From Tolypeutes matacus (lineage: Eukaryota; Chordata; Mammalia; Cingulata; Chlamyphoridae), in NCBI GenBank assembly GCA_026826555.1, contig JAKSZT010053887.1:61292156-61356155 (forward strand): a stretch of DNA of 64,000 bases, read 5' to 3'. A model generated the notes under the pieces. That model had not been told where the DNA came from, ran no database searches, and saw only the letters and a list, made by a program, of their open reading frames with translations. Below, one piece after another: positions 9,790-22,099 of this stretch. Position numbers and translations under genes: made by a program. Numbering within the stretch: the first letter of the stretch is position 1; the number at the start of each line of letters is the position of its first letter.

Positions 9790-12700
9790 TGTGAGAATGC
9801 TTTTTTTTTTTTTTAATTTGGATCTGAGTTCAAACAATCTATAGGAGACTTACAATTTGGATGTGAGTTATTTATTGTCTTTGTCCATTTTCAGAATTTA
9901 AATTTATGTTGGGATAAAGCAAATTCAAGGATACATTTGGACAACAATGGAGTACTTTCTGCTCTTTGGGTTACTTTTTCTTCCAGTAGAGGCTCTTATT
10001 TTCTATGTATGAGACTGTGGGAACTAGTACTGGGCAGACATGGATATTAGAATCTCGGGTTACTATTGTATCCTGATGTCCCCCGAATGCATGTTTGACC
10101 CCTGGGTTGGATTTAGACCACCTGAAATAGAAGTGATTCTGATTTACAGCTCAAAATGTGGCTGACTAAGCCAAATGGAGAACATTTCATTATTTCAGTT
10201 TTATGGGTCGTTTCTGAAGGGGTTTGTTTCAGAAAACAGACCACTGCTCAAAAGGAGAGTCTTTCCCCATGAGGCACTAGGTACAGAGTCAGCAAATTAT
10301 GGTATGTCTAGTCTCCGAGTGTCAGGCAAACCATTGGTAGCAGCCACCAAAGTCATCCTACCCCACTGGCCATGCACACACCTAAGTGTGCCAACTAAAC
10401 ATTCATAGGACAGATAGACATATAACACAAATTAGCTAAGTCCTACTGAAGAGACAGGCACATGCCACAGTGGCAAAGTAAGGTTGTGACAGAGCTGCAT
10501 GTTCTTTCTTTGCCCTCTCTTTCTCAGATACCATTTGCCAGTGCTATAATGCCAATAGCAACACAGATGGCAAGTGACGAGCAAGGAGAAAGCAGAGTTA
10601 TGTGAGTGTGTGCGGGTGTCTGCCCTGACTACAGGGCTCTCAGAGCTTTATTCACTCTCTGGCACAATGCAGCCTCTGTAGGAAAGATATTAGGAACAAA
10701 AAGCCAACTTGAAGATTCAAGAGCAGGCTGCCAGAATTAGTAAGAACAACATTTAGATGATGCCATTAAAAACATATGGGGATTCTATGAAACCCTGAAA
10801 AGAAAATGTTTAATTATGCACCGTATGCAAAAGCCATCATAGTTAGATTAATACGAAAGACCCAAAATGCGTGGGACTTAAGTAGTCCACAGTGATGCAT
10901 CAATCTTTTTATTCCTTTAAAAATAATGTTTTTCTTTCACTGATGACAAATATCTTTCAAACTGTTGAGATCCTGCATCTATAGTGATACATGGAGTTTA
11001 ATGAAGTCCAAAGTTACTAACAAAAGTTTCCAACTTAACCCTTCAAGGTCCTCCAGTTGGATTTCATTCCATTCCTTTCCTCCTCTACTGTTCTGTCACA
11101 TCCCTCCCTTCAGTAGGTACCCCACCCTCCTGAACCCCAACACACACAGGTTGGTGATGGGGCCACCAGCATAATGGCTTGGTCAGACACTTCTAGTATT
11201 GAGAAGGCTTCCCAGGTTTAAGACTGCAATAATTCATTGCCCAGTTTGTTTGTGTAGTAGTTACAGTGATTTTGATTTCCATTCACAATAGCTCACATTA
11301 GAAGACTGAAGACACAGAACTATTGTTCCCTTTTAATAACTATGGAAACTATTTCATCTGACTGTGGTGTGTTTTGGGATTGTCATCGTTTCCTTTCAGT
11401 CTGAAAATGTGTGGAATCATTATTTTATGTGGCTTCCTAAGTGTATAAGGAGTGCCACAATGAGAAAATAATCAAACTTTGTCACACATTGGGTTTCCAA
11501 GCTGGTATATTGGATACTTTCTGGGTAAGTTATTTATGTCAAAATGCCAGAGGTAGTCGGGGTTCAGTTACCTGAGTACTCTACTCACTTTTATATACTC
11601 AAACATTCAAGTCTAAACATTGGAAAGGCAATATTTAAAGGTAGATTTGTGACTTCACAGAATAAAAAATAAAACAGTATACAAGATGCCAAAAAAACCA
11701 AAAAAAAAAAACCCAAAAAACCAAACCCCTAAAAAACTCATAAAAATGAGAATAATAATGGTATAAGCAGGTTATGTCTTTATTTAAAAATCTTTACTCA
11801 ATATAAGAAGGTCAGGATCTGTACTGTTGATGCCATTTCACTTTAGGGATTTTTATGGACTTAAGCACTTGGGATTTTGATCCTCATTTATTGGACCAGG
11901 CCTCTTAAAGTAAACATATGTGGCTTATGAATGAGTGGACAGATTTGTTGCTCACACTTGAATGTGTCAAAACGTTTTCTTAAGTGTCAGTCAGGCTCAG
12001 CTACAATGCAAATATAAAACTCCTTCCATCCCTTCAAGTCTCTTCATTTTCTATATGACATATATGATTGAAAATTACAAATTACCAAGCCTGCAGTCAT
12101 TTTTAATAGAAATGGTAGGCTCAAATGCCTGCTCAGAAATAGGCTTGTTCACTGCCCAGTGTTGAGGTTTTCAGCTTTAGGTACATTGAATATACAGGGT
12201 GATTTCAGGCTCAATCTGCTTTTAGATTATGGAATCCTGAGTCAACCATTGTTTCAGTGTTTTTCTCCTGTGTATTTGTTTTTGTGTGAGAGAACTTTAC
12301 TTCTATTGGTTAACAGCCAGCTACTTTTTGCAAAGAGCCACCTGTTCCTGAGTTTATACAGGATATGTTGGATTTATGTAATACAATAGGATCAATTTAA
12401 TTATGATTTTTCCTTTTAAGTACAACGCTACCTGGAATTACTTCACTACCTGATACAGGTTTGCTCTTTGGAGGGGAAAAAAAAAAAAAAGACATGCCAA
12501 CCCTTACTTAACTTAGCTTTAAGGTATTTCATTAACCCAATTTCTTCTCATATGCTTTAAAGTCTATATACTTTGGGTATGAAAAACTGGCTGTTTTGAA
12601 CTTTCCACAGTCCCTGTTATTTACAATGTTTTGAAGCTTTAGAATTACTACAAAAGATTTACTCATATAGCCGAGCATGTAAAATTTAAAATCAATAAAG

Positions 12701-12836
12701 TATATAAATTTTGCTTGTCTCTTTGAATTGATTCCCTACTCTAATACCTAAATACTGTAATACCTATATACTCTTTTATTTCCAAAGTCATTACCCAATA
12801 ATAATCTCCGAACTTTCTTGCCACAGCTTTGGGGCA
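9790..12836. other. Single-copy AT-rich DNA
   Basis: It holds short T runs (9801-9814), an A-rich low-complexity patch at about 11690-11740 and an A run at 12478-12491. I recognise no repeat body. Open frames (up to 77 codons) look like chance. Confidence 0.45.
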
Positions 12837-12849
12837 GTTCAGAATTTTT

Positions 12850-13039
12850 TTTTTTTTTTTTTTTTTTAAGATTTTATTTATTTATTCATTTATACCCCCC
12901 TTGCTGCTTGTGCTCGCTGGGTCAGCTAACCACGCCGTGCGGGCGGGCTTGCCTTCACCAGGAGGCCCCGGGAACCGAACCCGGGGCCTCCCATATGGTA
13001 AACGGGAGCCCTACTGATTGAGCCACAGCTGCTTCCCTG
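12850..13039 (-). mobile_element. DAS SINE, monomer form, CpG-rich copy
   Basis: In sense (minus strand) it starts GGGAAGCAGCTGTGGCTCA, with a Pol III A box (TGGCTCAATCAGTAGG) and a B box (GGTTCGGTTCCC). A GGCCTCCTGGTGAAGG linker, a GGTTAGCTGACCCAGCG body and a GGGGGGG run with ATAAATGAATAAATAA follow, closing in a long A tail seen as T on the + strand. The 13-bp duplication GTTCAGAATTTTT flanks it (12837-12849 and 13040-13052). It keeps many CpG dinucleotides that its relative at 24.34 kb has lost, so it is the younger copy. The family derives from a tRNA and is moved by L1 machinery. Confidence 0.95.
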
Positions 13040-13274
13040 GTTCAGAATTTTTGACAATGGTATTCTTCACAGACAGTTGTCACAGGCAATTGCTACTTCT
13101 TGCACAGCTCTAAAGAGGAATTAGGAAATGAGAAATATTTGTTTGTTTCTGTGATATTAGACACTCAATTTGTTTTGATGTGGCAAATGTAGTTGAGTAG
13201 GTGACTGTGTAGGAGAACAGAGAAAGATTTGAATTTGGAATTTCTTAGTAGTGGTAGGTTGATCCCACAGTGTC

Positions 13275-13294
13275 TTTTTTTTTTTTTTTTTTTT
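13275..13294. repeat. T20 homopolymer
   Basis: Uninterrupted T run with no recognisable retroposon body on either side. Confidence 0.9.
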
Positions 13295-13639
13295 CCAAAT
13301 GAGAAGTATGGGATTTGGTTTTCTGTAATTTTCTAACATAAGAATTCTTTAGCCCATAGCTTTCCCTGAAGTTAGAAAATAAAACACATGCTAGGAGGCA
13401 GCTAATCTTGGGAAGGTTTACCTTTACCGATGATACCCAATTTTTAATTCTCCAAGGATAAAGACTACCTCTTTACAGAACTTGCTAATGCTTTGCAGAG
13501 AGAAACAGAGCTCTCCTTAATAAATTTAGAGATAAAGGTAGTCCTTAACAAATTAAAGCATGGAAAGCAGTGAACAATTATTTCCCCACTTACCCTTCAA
13601 TTCACCAGCGTAGCTGTTCGCTTGTCATGGTGCCAGTGC

Positions 13640-13860
13640 CTAAAGGGCTGAGCTGACCTTGGTTTCTTGAAATGCGAAATGTCGTCAAATCCAAACATGC
13701 AGGTGAAATCTAAACTCACTTTCATTTCTTAATGGCCATTCTCAGCCGGTAAAGAACACAACAGATGATTGCTTACTTAGGTTTGAAAACAGAAAAGTGC
13801 CCATGATTGCCAGGTATTTTGGCTTGCTAAAGAAATGTTTCCAGCCAATCTGAAAAATTC
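13640..13860. promoter_or_regulatory. Candidate conserved non-coding segment (weak)
   Basis: A repeat-free block with a mixed-composition, enhancer-like text: 'gcgaaatgtcgtcaaatcc', 'tcatttcttaatggccat' and 'cagatgattgcttacttagg'. It keeps several CpGs in an otherwise CpG-poor area. No coding frame spans it. Comparative alignment would decide. Confidence 0.25.
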
Positions 13861-13884
13861 TTCCTTTTCTTATATTTGTTTAGT

Positions 13885-14090
13885 GTAGTGATTGACAGAG
13901 CCCCCTAACAAAACATCAGAGGATCTTAATTTGAATCCTAGCTCTTCTACTTTGCTTTGTAACCTCATGCCGTTCTTAACTCAGAGTCTACACTAGTAAA
14001 GCAGAGATTAGGGACTTTGTTCTTACCTCACAGGGAAGTTGTAAAATAAGCACAGCAGAATCTGCAGAACCTTGTACACATTTAAAAGTT
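13885..14090 (+). repeat. MIR SINE relic
   Basis: Sense MIR, decayed: 'tttgaatcctagctcttct', 'actttgctttgtaacctc', a gap, then 'ttcttacctcacagggaag' with 'ttgtaaaataagcac'. Confidence 0.65.
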
Positions 14091-14174
14091 CAGAACCCAC
14101 ACTCCCATATTCTCTTCCATCTGGTCAAATACTTAACTCTCTAAAACAGAAATTCCTTATTGATAGTTTTAGGG

Positions 14175-14343
14175 GTAGGGTTGTCAGATAATAGAATAGA
14201 ATGCCCAGTTAGATTTGAATTCCAGATAAAACATGAACCATTTTCTTTTATGTATACCCTTGACCTATGCACTATCGGAATTGTTTCTCTGAAAATCAAA
14301 TTTAACTGGAGGCCCTGTAGTTTTATTTGCTAATCTGCCAGTA
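14175..14343. mobile_element. Palindromic MITE (MER53-like)
   Basis: Two long arms are near inverted copies. The left arm reads 'cccagttagatttgaattcc' then 'agataaaac'; the right arm, reverse-complemented, reads 'ctccagttaaatttgatttt' then 'cagagaaac'. The outer ends pair as 'ttgtcagataatagaa' against 'tggcagattagcaaat'. This is the plan of a short non-autonomous DNA transposon with terminal inverted repeats. The family name is from memory and uncertain. Confidence 0.62.
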
Positions 14344-15914
14344 AGGGCTCTGGCTAGAATAGTTTTTGTACAGACATCAGCCTAAAGAGCTTGGGAGTGG
14401 GTATGCAGGGGCCCTTATCGTTTCCAAGCTGGTGGGAAAGTACTTAGCCCAATGTGGTGGCTGCAAGCATTCTTGCATTTTGCAAATTTGCAGTAGAAAA
14501 CCCAGTATCTGATCCACAAAAGGGCAAATTAAGACCAAACCTCTCTTCTCTCCAGAGGGAGAGGGTTTCCTTGAAGAAAAAAAGTGAACAATTACCTGGG
14601 GTGGTGAGTTTTGATGGTGAATTTCCTCTGGAATGCCATTGATAAGCTCTGCTCCTGCTTGAGGATTATTCACTCCAAACCCCTGCCTCTCCCCCCTCCT
14701 CTGCCCCCCAGTCCCTAATTCTACCTAGCAGAACTTGGTTGTGAAAAGCAGAGGAGGAAGTGCTTGAAAGGACAAGGCCTCTCTTTAGGGGCCCCAGAAA
14801 CAAGGACAGAGGTGCTTCCTAGGACCCTCATTGTCTTTCACCTCTAGCACCTGAGTATTTGTGTGGTTGCTGCCAGTGTTTTGCCTGAGCCTGTCGGGCT
14901 TTTGGACGCCTTTCTATTTAGTATATTCATCATCAAATTATGTTTGTTAATTTTCTATAAAAAGAAAAGCTAAAAGAGCTCAGATAGGCTGACCTTAATT
15001 TTAAAATCTTTGAAGTGATGACCACTAAAAAAATTATCTATAATATGATGCTATACTTGTCTCCTAACGTTTGTAATTTTGGGATCTCTAAAAGAGACAA
15101 CTTACAGAAGTTACAGAGATGACTTCTCTGTTTTCCAGTCTTCAAATGCTGGATCTGGCACTATATACTGGATAAAGGTGTGGGGTTATTTGTGTACATC
15201 AATTACTAAAAATTCTCACTATCTCAGAACACTACTTATAAAACCTGGCCAAATGCTAGGTCACTGCTATATATATCAGAGGACGATTGATTATATTTCC
15301 TAAGTTTTCTTAGGAAAATGGTTTATATTATCCATGTTTATACCTTATACGTTTACCACACTTTCCCCCTCCTAGCACCTGCGTCTATATGCTCATAAGT
15401 GATCTTTTGGAAATACTCAGGACCAATGTGCTTGGATCAGTGCTAGAGCTGAGACCACTTGATTGTGGCTGAGCAGATCCTTCCAGGGCCTGATATAGTT
15501 TTCTGAGGTGATTTACAGCACATAAATAACAGGTTGGACCTACTGTACTTAGGAACAGTAGGTTTGGCCCTGCAAACCATGGCAGGTAGGTGCTCAGTCT
15601 ATCAATACCAATAATAGTACTGATACAGGGACTTAGAATTTCTACAAACTCCATATACATTCTAGAGGACGGTCTAGAGTCCTGAATGACCTGTGGAAGA
15701 TGGTACCTCTATCTGCAGTTGACTCCTTGGTCCATTAAGAAAAGAAAACTAGAGCTTCTCAAGGCCAAAGACCTTGATTGTACTAGTCATTGCATAATAC
15801 GTATCTAGAAAATATTTTTGAAATAGTTTGTCATAGGAAGTGTGAAACATTGAAGCTACATCGAGTTAGGTTGTAGTTGTCCACTGTATCCACCACTTGC
15901 CCCTCAACATGGAA
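14344..15914. other. Single-copy DNA, nothing recognised
   Basis: A C-rich patch lies at about 14685-14712. Open frames on both strands (up to 98 codons) overlap and show no family pattern. It ends at the left target-site duplication of the big L1. Confidence 0.45.
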
Positions 15915-15928
15915 ATGCTAGAAATTTT

Positions 15929-16610
15929 TTAAAGATGTATTTTTATTACTGAAGTTTTGAACTTACAAAACAATCATGCACATGTGTAGAATTCCCATAC
16001 AACAACCCTTCACCAACACACGACACCGTGGTGGAACATTTGTTACAGATTATGAGATAATATCATCAGGCTATTACCACTAACTATGGTCCATAGCATA
16101 TATTTGGCATATTTTTTCCATACCCCCCTATTAACACCATACATCTTTGACATTGATGCAGGAATATTACAGTATTGCTGTTAATTATAGTCCGTAGGTT
16201 ACATTAATTGTATTTTCCCCATGCTTCTCTACATTCCCACCACCCTGCAATAGTGACGTACTTCTGTTCTTGTTCACAGAAGTTCATTCCTGTGTTTGTA
16301 CTATTAACCACAATTCTCATCCACATCTGGGTTCACCGTGTTACTCAGTCCCTAGATTATTCTCTAGCTTTCTTTCAATTGACATTTACATCCCTAGACT
16401 ACCCTTTTCAGCCACAATCTCATTTATAAACCAGCTATTACTCACTATAATGTGTTACCATCAACTCTATCCATTTCCAAACATTTACAGTCTAGTTAAT
16501 TAAAACTTCTACATACCTTAAGCATCAGTACTCCTTCACAGCCCTTATCTCCTAATAACCTATACTCTAGGTTTTAACTCCATGTGTTTATTCTTCATAT
16601 TTTAGTTCAT
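15929..16610 (-). other. L1 3'UTR, short type
   Basis: Non-coding tail of the full-length L1. Its text ('acttacaaaacaatcatgc', 'actatggtccatagcatat', 'gctgttaattatagtccg') closely matches the tail at 4095-5070, so the two copies are one lineage. It is unrelated in text to the 2.8-kb tail of the L1 at 52.4 kb. The A tail is almost gone: only six T remain at the junction. Confidence 0.85.
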
Positions 16611-17903
16611 ATGAGTGAGATCATGCAATATTTGTCCTTTTGTGTTTGGCTTATTTCACTTAGCATAATGTCTTCAAGATTCATCCATGTTATTATATGT
16701 GTCCCAATTTTCATTTCTTCTTTATGCAGCATAGCATTCCATCATATGTATTTACCATATTTTGTTTATCTATTCATTGGTTGATGGACGCTTGGGTTGT
16801 TTCCATCTTTTGGCAATTGTGAATAATGCCACTATGAACATCGTTGTGCAGATGTCTGTTTGTGTCGCAGTTTTCAGTTCTTCTGGGTATGTTCCTAGTA
16901 GAGGAATTGCTGAATCATATGACAGTTCTACATTTACCTTTCTGAGGAATGACCAAAGTGTCTTTCACAGAGGCTGCACCATTTTACAATCCCATCAACA
17001 GTGAAAGAATTTTCCTATTTCTCCACATCCTCTCCAGAACTTATTGTTTTCTGTGTTTTTTTTTTTTTTAATAATGGCCATTTTATGTGGTGTGAGATGA
17101 TATCTCATTGTAGTTTTGATTTGCATTTCCCTAATAGCTAGTGATATGGAATATTTTTTTCATGTGCTTTTTGGCTATTTGTATTTCCTCTTTGGAGAAA
17201 TGTCTATTTAAGTCTTTTGCCCATTTTTAAATTGGATTGCTTGCTCTTTTATTGTTGAGTTGTATAATCTCTTTATATAGAAGGGAAATCAAACCCTTAT
17301 CAGATATGTGGTTTCCAAATGTTTTCTCTGATTGAGTGGGCTGCCTTTTCACCTTCTTGACTAAGTCCTTTGATTCACAAAAGTGTTTAAGTTTGAGCAG
17401 GTCCCATTTATCCATGTTTTCTTTCATTGCTCAGCTTTTGGTGGAAGATTTAAGATTGCACCACCTCCCACCAGGTCTAGAAGATGATTTCCTACATTTT
17501 CTTCTAGGAGCTTTATGGTTGTAGCTTTTATATGTAGGTCTTTGAACCATTTTGAGTTAATTTTTGTGTAAGGTATGAGATAGGGGTCCTCTTTCCTTCT
17601 TTTGGCTGTGGATATCCAGTTCTCCCCGTACCATTTATTGAATAGACTGTTCTGCCAGAGCTGGGTGGGTTTGACAGGCTTGTCAAAAATCACTTGACCG
17701 TAGATGTGAGATCTGTTTCTGAACCATCATTTTTGTTCCATTAGTCTAGGTGTCTATCTTTATGCTAGTACCATGCTGTTTTTACCACTGTAGCTAGGTA
17801 ATAGATTTAAAGTCTGGAAGTAAAAGTCCTCCATCTTCACTTTTCTTTTTTAAGGTGTTTCTGGCTATTTGAGGTCCCTTACCTTTCCAAATAATTAAAA
17901 AAA

Positions 17904-18292
17904 AAAAAAAAAAGGTTTATTATTTATTTGTCGTTCCCCCCCCCCCCCATTGTTTGTGGTTGCTGTCTGCTCTCTGTGTCCATTTGCTGTGTGCTTTCTG
18001 TGTTTGCTCATCTTCTCTTTAGGAGGCACTGGGAACCAAACCTGGGACCTCCCATGTGGGAGAGAGATGCTCAATCACTTGAGTCATCTCAGCTCCCTGG
18101 TTTGTTGTGTCTCTCATTGTCTTTCCTCTTTGTGTCTCCATGTTGCATCATCTTGTCATGTCAGCTCACTGCGCCTGCCCTTCATGCCAGCATGTTGTCT
18201 TGCTTGTCTTCTCCAGAAGGCACCAGGAACTGAACCTGCGACCTCCCATGTAGTAGGTGGGAGCTCCATTGCTTGAGCCATATCCGCTTCCC
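17904..18292 (-). mobile_element. DAS SINE, dimer form
   Basis: Two tRNA-like units in tandem, both antisense. Each shows the reverse of a B box (gggaaccaaacc; ggaactgaacctg) beside 'gacctcccatgt' and ends in an inverted head ('cagctccctggt'; 'tccgcttccc'). Between them lie 'gtgtctctcattgtctttcc' and a 'catcttgtcatgtcagctc' spacer. A C13 run marks the tail side. It abuts the tail of the next SINE, so it probably landed in that A-rich tail. It interrupts L1 ORF2. Confidence 0.9.
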
Positions 18293-18473
18293 TAAAGATT
18301 TTTTATTTATTTACTTTATTTTTTCTTTATTTAATACCCCCTTCTCCCCCCAGAGATGGTTCTCTCGTCTGTCAGCTATTGTTTGCTCACTTCCTCCAGG
18401 AGGCACTGGGAACTGAACCCGGGACCTTCCACATGAGAGGTGAGTGCCCAATGGCCTGAGCCACATCTGCTCC
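18293..18473 (-). mobile_element. DAS SINE, monomer form
   Basis: Antisense single unit: an A-rich tail seen as 'ttttttatttatttacttta', a C-rich run, 'ggaggcactgggaactgaac' with the reversed B box, and the head 'gagccacatctgctccc'. L1 ORF2 text resumes at about 18480. Similar words (ccaaataa) at 17898 and 18474 may be the duplication of this first insertion, with the dimer arriving later in its tail. Confidence 0.88.
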
Positions 18474-21079
18474 CAAATAAAAATTGACAATTGTGTTTTT
18501 CATTTGTTTAAAAAAATGCTGCGGAATTTTTATTGGGATTGCATTGAATCTATATATCAATTTGGGTAGAATTGACATCTTAATAATATTTAGTCTTCCA
18601 ATCCATGAGCATGGAATGTTCTTCCAATTATTAGGCCTTTGAAAAACTTTCTTTTTAGCAATGGCATTGCAGTTTTCTGAATACAAGTGCTTTACATGTT
18701 TAAGTTTATTCCTAAATATTTGATTCTTTTAGTTGCTATTGTAAATGGAATTTTTTTCCTGACGTCCTCCTCAGATTGTGCATTTCTAGTGTACAGAACA
18801 CCACTGATTTTTGCGTATTGATCTTGTATCCTGACACTCTACTGAAATTGTTTATTAGCTCTAGCAGCTTTGTTGTAGATTTTTCGGGACGTTCTAGGTA
18901 TAGGGTCATATATCATCTGCGAATAATGAAAGTTTTACTTCTTCCTTTACAATTTTGATGCCTTTTCTTTTTCTTGCCTGATTGTTCTAGCTAGAACCTC
19001 TAGCACTATATTGAATAACAGTGGTGACAGTGAACATCTTTGTCTTGTCCCTGATCTCAACGGGAAAGCTTTCAGTCTTTCACCATTGAGTACAATGTTA
19101 TCTGTGAGTTTTTCATATATGGCCTTTATCATGTTAGAAAGTTTCCTTCAATTTCTATCTTTTGTAGTATTTTTATCAAGAAAGAATGCTGTATTTTGTC
19201 AAATGCCTTTTCTGTATCCATCTATAGGATCATTTGGTTTTTCTTCTTTTATTAATGTAGTATATTATATGGACTGATTTTCTTGTGTTGAATCACCCTT
19301 GCATGCCTGGTATAAAACCCACTTGATCATGATGAATAATTCTTTTAATGCGTTGTTGGATTTGATTAGCAAGTATCTTGTTGAGGATTTTTGCATCTGT
19401 ATTCGTTAGGGAAATGGGTCAGTAATTTTATTTTTTTGTAATAACTTTACCTGGCTTTGGCATTAGGGTGATATTGGCTTCATAGAATAAGTTTGGTAGC
19501 ATTCCTTCTTGTTCAATTTTTTGGAAGAGCATGAGTAAGATTTATATTAAATCTTTTTTGAATGCTTGGCAGAACTCAACTTGTGAAACCGTTAGGTCCT
19601 GGGCTTTCCATTTTGGGGAGTTGTTTGATGACTGTTTCAATCTCTTTATTTGTGATTGGTTTGTTGAGGTTGTTCTTTATCTTTTAGGGTCAGTGTAGGT
19701 TGTTCATACATTCCTAGGAGTTTTTCCATTTCATCTACATTGTCCAGTTTTGTTTGCATATTGTTGTTCATAGTGTCCTCTTATGATCTCTTATTTCTGT
19801 GGGGTCAGTAATAATGTCCCCATTTTCATTTTTTTTTCTTTGCATCTTCTTACCTTTTTCTGTCAGTCTAGCTAAGAGTTTATCAATTTTTTAAATCTTC
19901 TTGAAAACCAACTTTTGGTTTTGTTAATTATCTCTATTTTTTTTCCCCCTCAATTTCATTTATTTCTGCTCTGATCTTTGTTATTTCTTTCTTTCTACTT
20001 GCTTTGGGAATAGTTTGCTGTTCTTTTTCTAATTCCTCCAGTTGTGTAGTTAGGTCATTGATTTTAGCTTTTTCTTCTTTTTAAATGTAAGCATTGAGGG
20101 CTATAAATTTCCCTCTCAGTATCGCCTTTGCTGCATTCTATAGGTTCTGATATATTGTGTTCTTGTTTTCATTTGTCTCGAGATATTATTGATTTCTCTC
20201 ACAATTTCTTCTTTAACCCACAGATTATTTAAGAATGTGTTGTTTAATCTCCACATTGCCTCTTATACAAATGCTTTACATCTTTGTATTTTTTTCCAAC
20301 TTTATTCCATTATGATCAGAGAAAGTGCTTTGCATAATTTTGATCTTGTTTAATTTATTGAGATCTGCTTTGTGATCCAACATATGGTCTATCCTGGAGA
20401 AAGATCCATGAGCAATTGAGAATAATGTATATCCTGCTGTTTTGGGGTGTAATGTTCTGTATATGTCTATTAGGTTTAGTCCATTTATCATATTATTTAA
20501 GCTCTCTGTTTCTTTATTGATCCTCTGCCCAGATGTTCTATCCAATGCTGGGAGTGGTGTATTGAAGTCTCCAAATATTATTGTAGAGATATCTATTTCT
20601 CCCTTAAGTTTTGCCAGTGTTTGCCTCATGTATCTTGGGGCATTCTGGTTAGGTGCATATACATTTATGATTGTTATTTCTACCTGGTGAATTGCTTCTT
20701 TTATAATTATATAATGCCTTTCCTTGTCTCTAGTAACAGTTTGCTTTTAAAGTCTATTTCACCTGATGTAAGTATAGCTACTACAGCTTTTTTTGTTGTT
20801 GTTACTGCATGTGTGGAATATCTTTTTTCTAGCCTTTCATTTTCAATCTATTGGTATCCTTGGGTCTAAGGAGAGTCTCTTGTAGGCGCATATAGATGGC
20901 TCATATTTTCTTATCCATTCCACCAGTTTGTGTCTTTTGATTGGGGAGTTTAATCCATTAACATTCAATGCTATTACTGTAAAGGCAGTTCTTATTTCAC
21001 CCATTTTGACCTTTGGGTTTTATCTGTCATTTTATTTTTACACTTTTCATTACTTTTACTGATATAATCTTTATTTCTA

Positions 21080-22050
21080 GACTCTCTTCCAAGCTTCTCT
21101 GTCCTGTCTTTTCTTTTCAGGCTGTAGCACTCCCTTTAGCATTTCCTGTAAAGCTGGTCTCTTGGTTACAAATTCTCTCAGTTTCTGGTTATCTGTGAAT
21201 ATTCTAAACTTGCCCTCATTTTTGAAAGACAATATTGCTGCATATAAGATTCATGGCTGGCAGTTTTTCTCTTGCAGTATCTTAAATATATCATACCACT
21301 ATCTTCTTGCCTCCATGGTTTCTGATGAGAAATCGGCACTGGATCTTATTGGGTATGCCTTATATGTTATGCATTGCTTTTTTTTTTTTGCTGCTCTCAG
21401 AATTCTCTCTTTGGCTTTGGAATTTGACATTCTGATTAGTAGGTGTCTCAGAGTTGGTCTGTTCAGATCTATTCAGATGGGAGTACATTGTGCTTCTTGG
21501 ACATAATATCTATGTCCTTCAATAGAGTTGGGACATTTTCTACCATTATTTCTTCAGATATTCCTTCTGCCCCTTTCTTTCTTTCTTCTCCTTCTGGGAC
21601 ACCCATGATACATATGTTTGCATGTCTCTCGCTGTTATTTATTTCCCTGAGACCTTGTTCAATTTTTTCCATTCTTTTCTTCATCTGTTCTTTAGTATGT
21701 TCACTTTCAGAGGCCATGTCTTCAAGCTCACCAATCCTTTTAGCCTCCTCAAATCTGCTGCTATATGCCCCCAGTGTATTTTTTAATTTCATTTATTGTG
21801 TCCTTCATTCCCATAAGATCTGTTTTTCTATGTATCCTTTCAATTTCTTCTTTGTGCTCACCCAGTGTTGTCTTAATATGCTTACTCTCTTTAGCCATCT
21901 CATTGAATTTATTGAGGAGATTTGTTTGAACATATGTGATTAGCTTTCTCAACTCCTTATACCATGGGGAGGCTTATCTTGTTCCTTTGACTGGGCCATA
22001 TCTTCCTGTTTCTTGGTATGGATTGTAATTTTTTTCTTGGTTTCTTGGCA
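21080..22050 (-). pseudogene. L1 ORF1 pseudogene
   Basis: The minus strand gives an N-terminus with TKKQEDMAQSKEQDKPP, then a coiled-coil region (EMAKESKHIKTTLGEHKEEI; ASESEHTKEQMKKRMEKI). The RNA-recognition entry NICIMGVPEGEER and a C-terminal part with FVTKRPALQEMLKGVL follow. That is the normal order of L1 ORF1p, the trimeric RNA-binding protein that coats L1 RNA. The frame is broken at several places (for example near 21790 and 21460), so no full protein is possible. The next ORF begins about 95 bases downstream. Confidence 0.92.
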
Positions 22051-22099
22051 TCAGGCTTACTAAATGTATTTATTCTGGGCACAATTTCTCTCTTTAGTT

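Larger units (their letters stand above)
16610..20985 (-). pseudogene. L1 ORF2 (endonuclease/reverse transcriptase) pseudogene
   Basis: Remnants run in order along the minus strand. The N-terminal endonuclease shows ALNVNGLNSPIKRHKL near 20960 and IIFGDFNTPL and SRIDHML within 20276-20629. The reverse transcriptase shows [20 protein letters not shown] and [20 protein letters not shown] within 18947-19132, with the catalytic FADD at about 18913-18924 followed at once by a stop. The thumb or linker part has SWIGRLNIIKMSILPKLIYR within 18387-18686, and the C-terminal part has NKWYGENW and PYTKINSKWFKDL within 17424-17693. A live protein nicks DNA and copies L1 RNA at the nick. Many stops and frameshifts plus two SINEs at 17.9-18.5 kb leave it dead. 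Confidence 0.95.
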
